Positions 5,864 to 6,228 of a DNA stretch of 6,228 nucleotides are shown in pieces (positions within the stretch are counted from its first letter, which is position 1; each line of letters opens with the position of its first letter). Position numbers and translations under genes: made by a program. The notes below the pieces were generated by a model. The model saw only the letters and a list, made by a program, of their open reading frames with translations, had not been told where the DNA came from and made no database searches. The stretch comes from Candidatus Njordarchaeota archaeon (GTDB taxonomy: Archaea > Asgardarchaeota > Njordarchaeia > Njordarchaeales > Njordarchaeaceae). The stretch lies in the NCBI GenBank assembly GCA_029856615.1, contig JAHKLF010000098.1, positions 1 to 6,228 of the forward strand, given 5' to 3'.

Positions 5864-6228
5864 ATGCATCAGGAATTATCCTTAGAAAAAATAAAGACGA
5901 TAAGAGATGAAATGAATAGTATCAAGAAAATAAATAAAAGTGTTCTTGGAATGGTACTGTGTACTGACGAAGGACTACCCGTAACATCAACGTTTGATAA
6001 TATTGAGGCATCCGCTGTACTGTCTGGAGCTACGGCAGCTATAAGAAATGTCGTTAATCATTACGTAAAATATCTAGCTTTAAGGGATTTCAAGAGAATT
6101 GTTATAGATTATGAAAATGGTGGCATATTGATAGTGGAAGTAACAAAACATCTTTATCTGCTTGTAGTATTCGAGAAGCCATCCCCGTTAGGTATTCTTT
6201 TCCGTGATGTATACGCGGTAATTAATAA
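5864..6228 (+). CDS. Roadblock/LC7 domain protein (MglB-like), 3' end beyond the window
   Basis: The frame is open from ATG 5864 to the window edge: 121 codons plus two bases, no stop. After an N-terminal helix (LEKIKTIRDEMNSIKKI) comes the Roadblock beta strand SVLGMVLCTDEGLPVTS (26-42). A helix rich in Ala/Ser follows (EASAVLSGATAAIRNVV), then paired strands FKRIVIDYENGGILIVEV and LYLLVVFEKP, and a last helix starting LGILFRDVYA. This order and the G-x-V-L-x-T-x-E-G-L-P-V pattern are typical of small prokaryotic Roadblock proteins, which dimerise and regulate Ras-like GTPases. At 121 residues it must be close to its end. GGGGATGAT at 5852-5860 acts as a Shine-Dalgarno-like site. The frame extends further upstream, to a GTG at 5807, but that would add a segment foreign to the family. 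No GTPase gene is visible in the window, and the partner may lie just outside. Confidence 0.83.
   Translation, partial: MHQELSLEKIKTIRDEMNSIKKINKSVLGMVLCTDEGLPVTSTFDNIEASAVLSGATAAIRNVVNHYVKYLALRDFKRIVIDYENGGILIVEVTKHLYLLVVFEKPSPLGILFRDVYAVIN

Overview
The window looks like part of an archaeal chromosome with an A+T-rich coding style (many ATA, TTA and AGA codons). The arguments for Archaea are an archaeal-type CoaBC, the first codons of an archaeal pantoate kinase, TATA boxes about 26-27 bp upstream of start codons (leaderless transcription), and a stand-alone Roadblock/LC7 protein. The lineage cannot be fixed from this much sequence. A Thermoproteota/TACK-type or Asgard-type archaeon is plausible.

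Left part (1-1795): coenzyme A synthesis. The 5' end of a pantoate kinase gene leaves the window on the minus strand (1-59). It is divergent from coaBC (183-1424, plus), the bifunctional phosphopantothenoylcysteine synthetase/decarboxylase. Converging on coaBC with a 20-bp gap is panD (1445-1795, minus), a bacterial-type pyruvoyl aspartate decarboxylase that would make beta-alanine. Together these cover pantoate phosphorylation, beta-alanine supply and the two steps from phosphopantothenate to 4'-phosphopantetheine. Phosphopantothenate synthetase, which joins 4-phosphopantoate and beta-alanine in archaea, is not in view.

Middle (1865-2464, minus): a nicotinamidase/isochorismatase-type cysteine hydrolase 69 bp upstream of panD on the same strand. 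It has a complete catalytic triad and a nicotinamidase-like D/H/H metal site.

Right-middle (2726-5109, plus): two overlapping flavoprotein genes. The first is a GlpA/DAO-type FAD oxidoreductase fused to a C-terminal BFD-like [2Fe-2S] domain. The second is a FAD pyridine nucleotide-disulfide-type oxidoreductase. They resemble the first two genes of the widespread three-gene GlpA / NAD(FAD)-dehydrogenase / DUF1667 module, but no DUF1667 gene follows. The second protein's NAD-binding glycine motif is degenerate, and the first has an unusual hydrophobic segment.

Right end: a small unrecognised integral membrane protein with a clear leaderless promoter (5201-5581), an A+T-rich 282-bp spacer, and a Roadblock/LC7-domain protein that runs off the edge (5864-6228). 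No RNA genes, CRISPR arrays or mobile elements were recognised.
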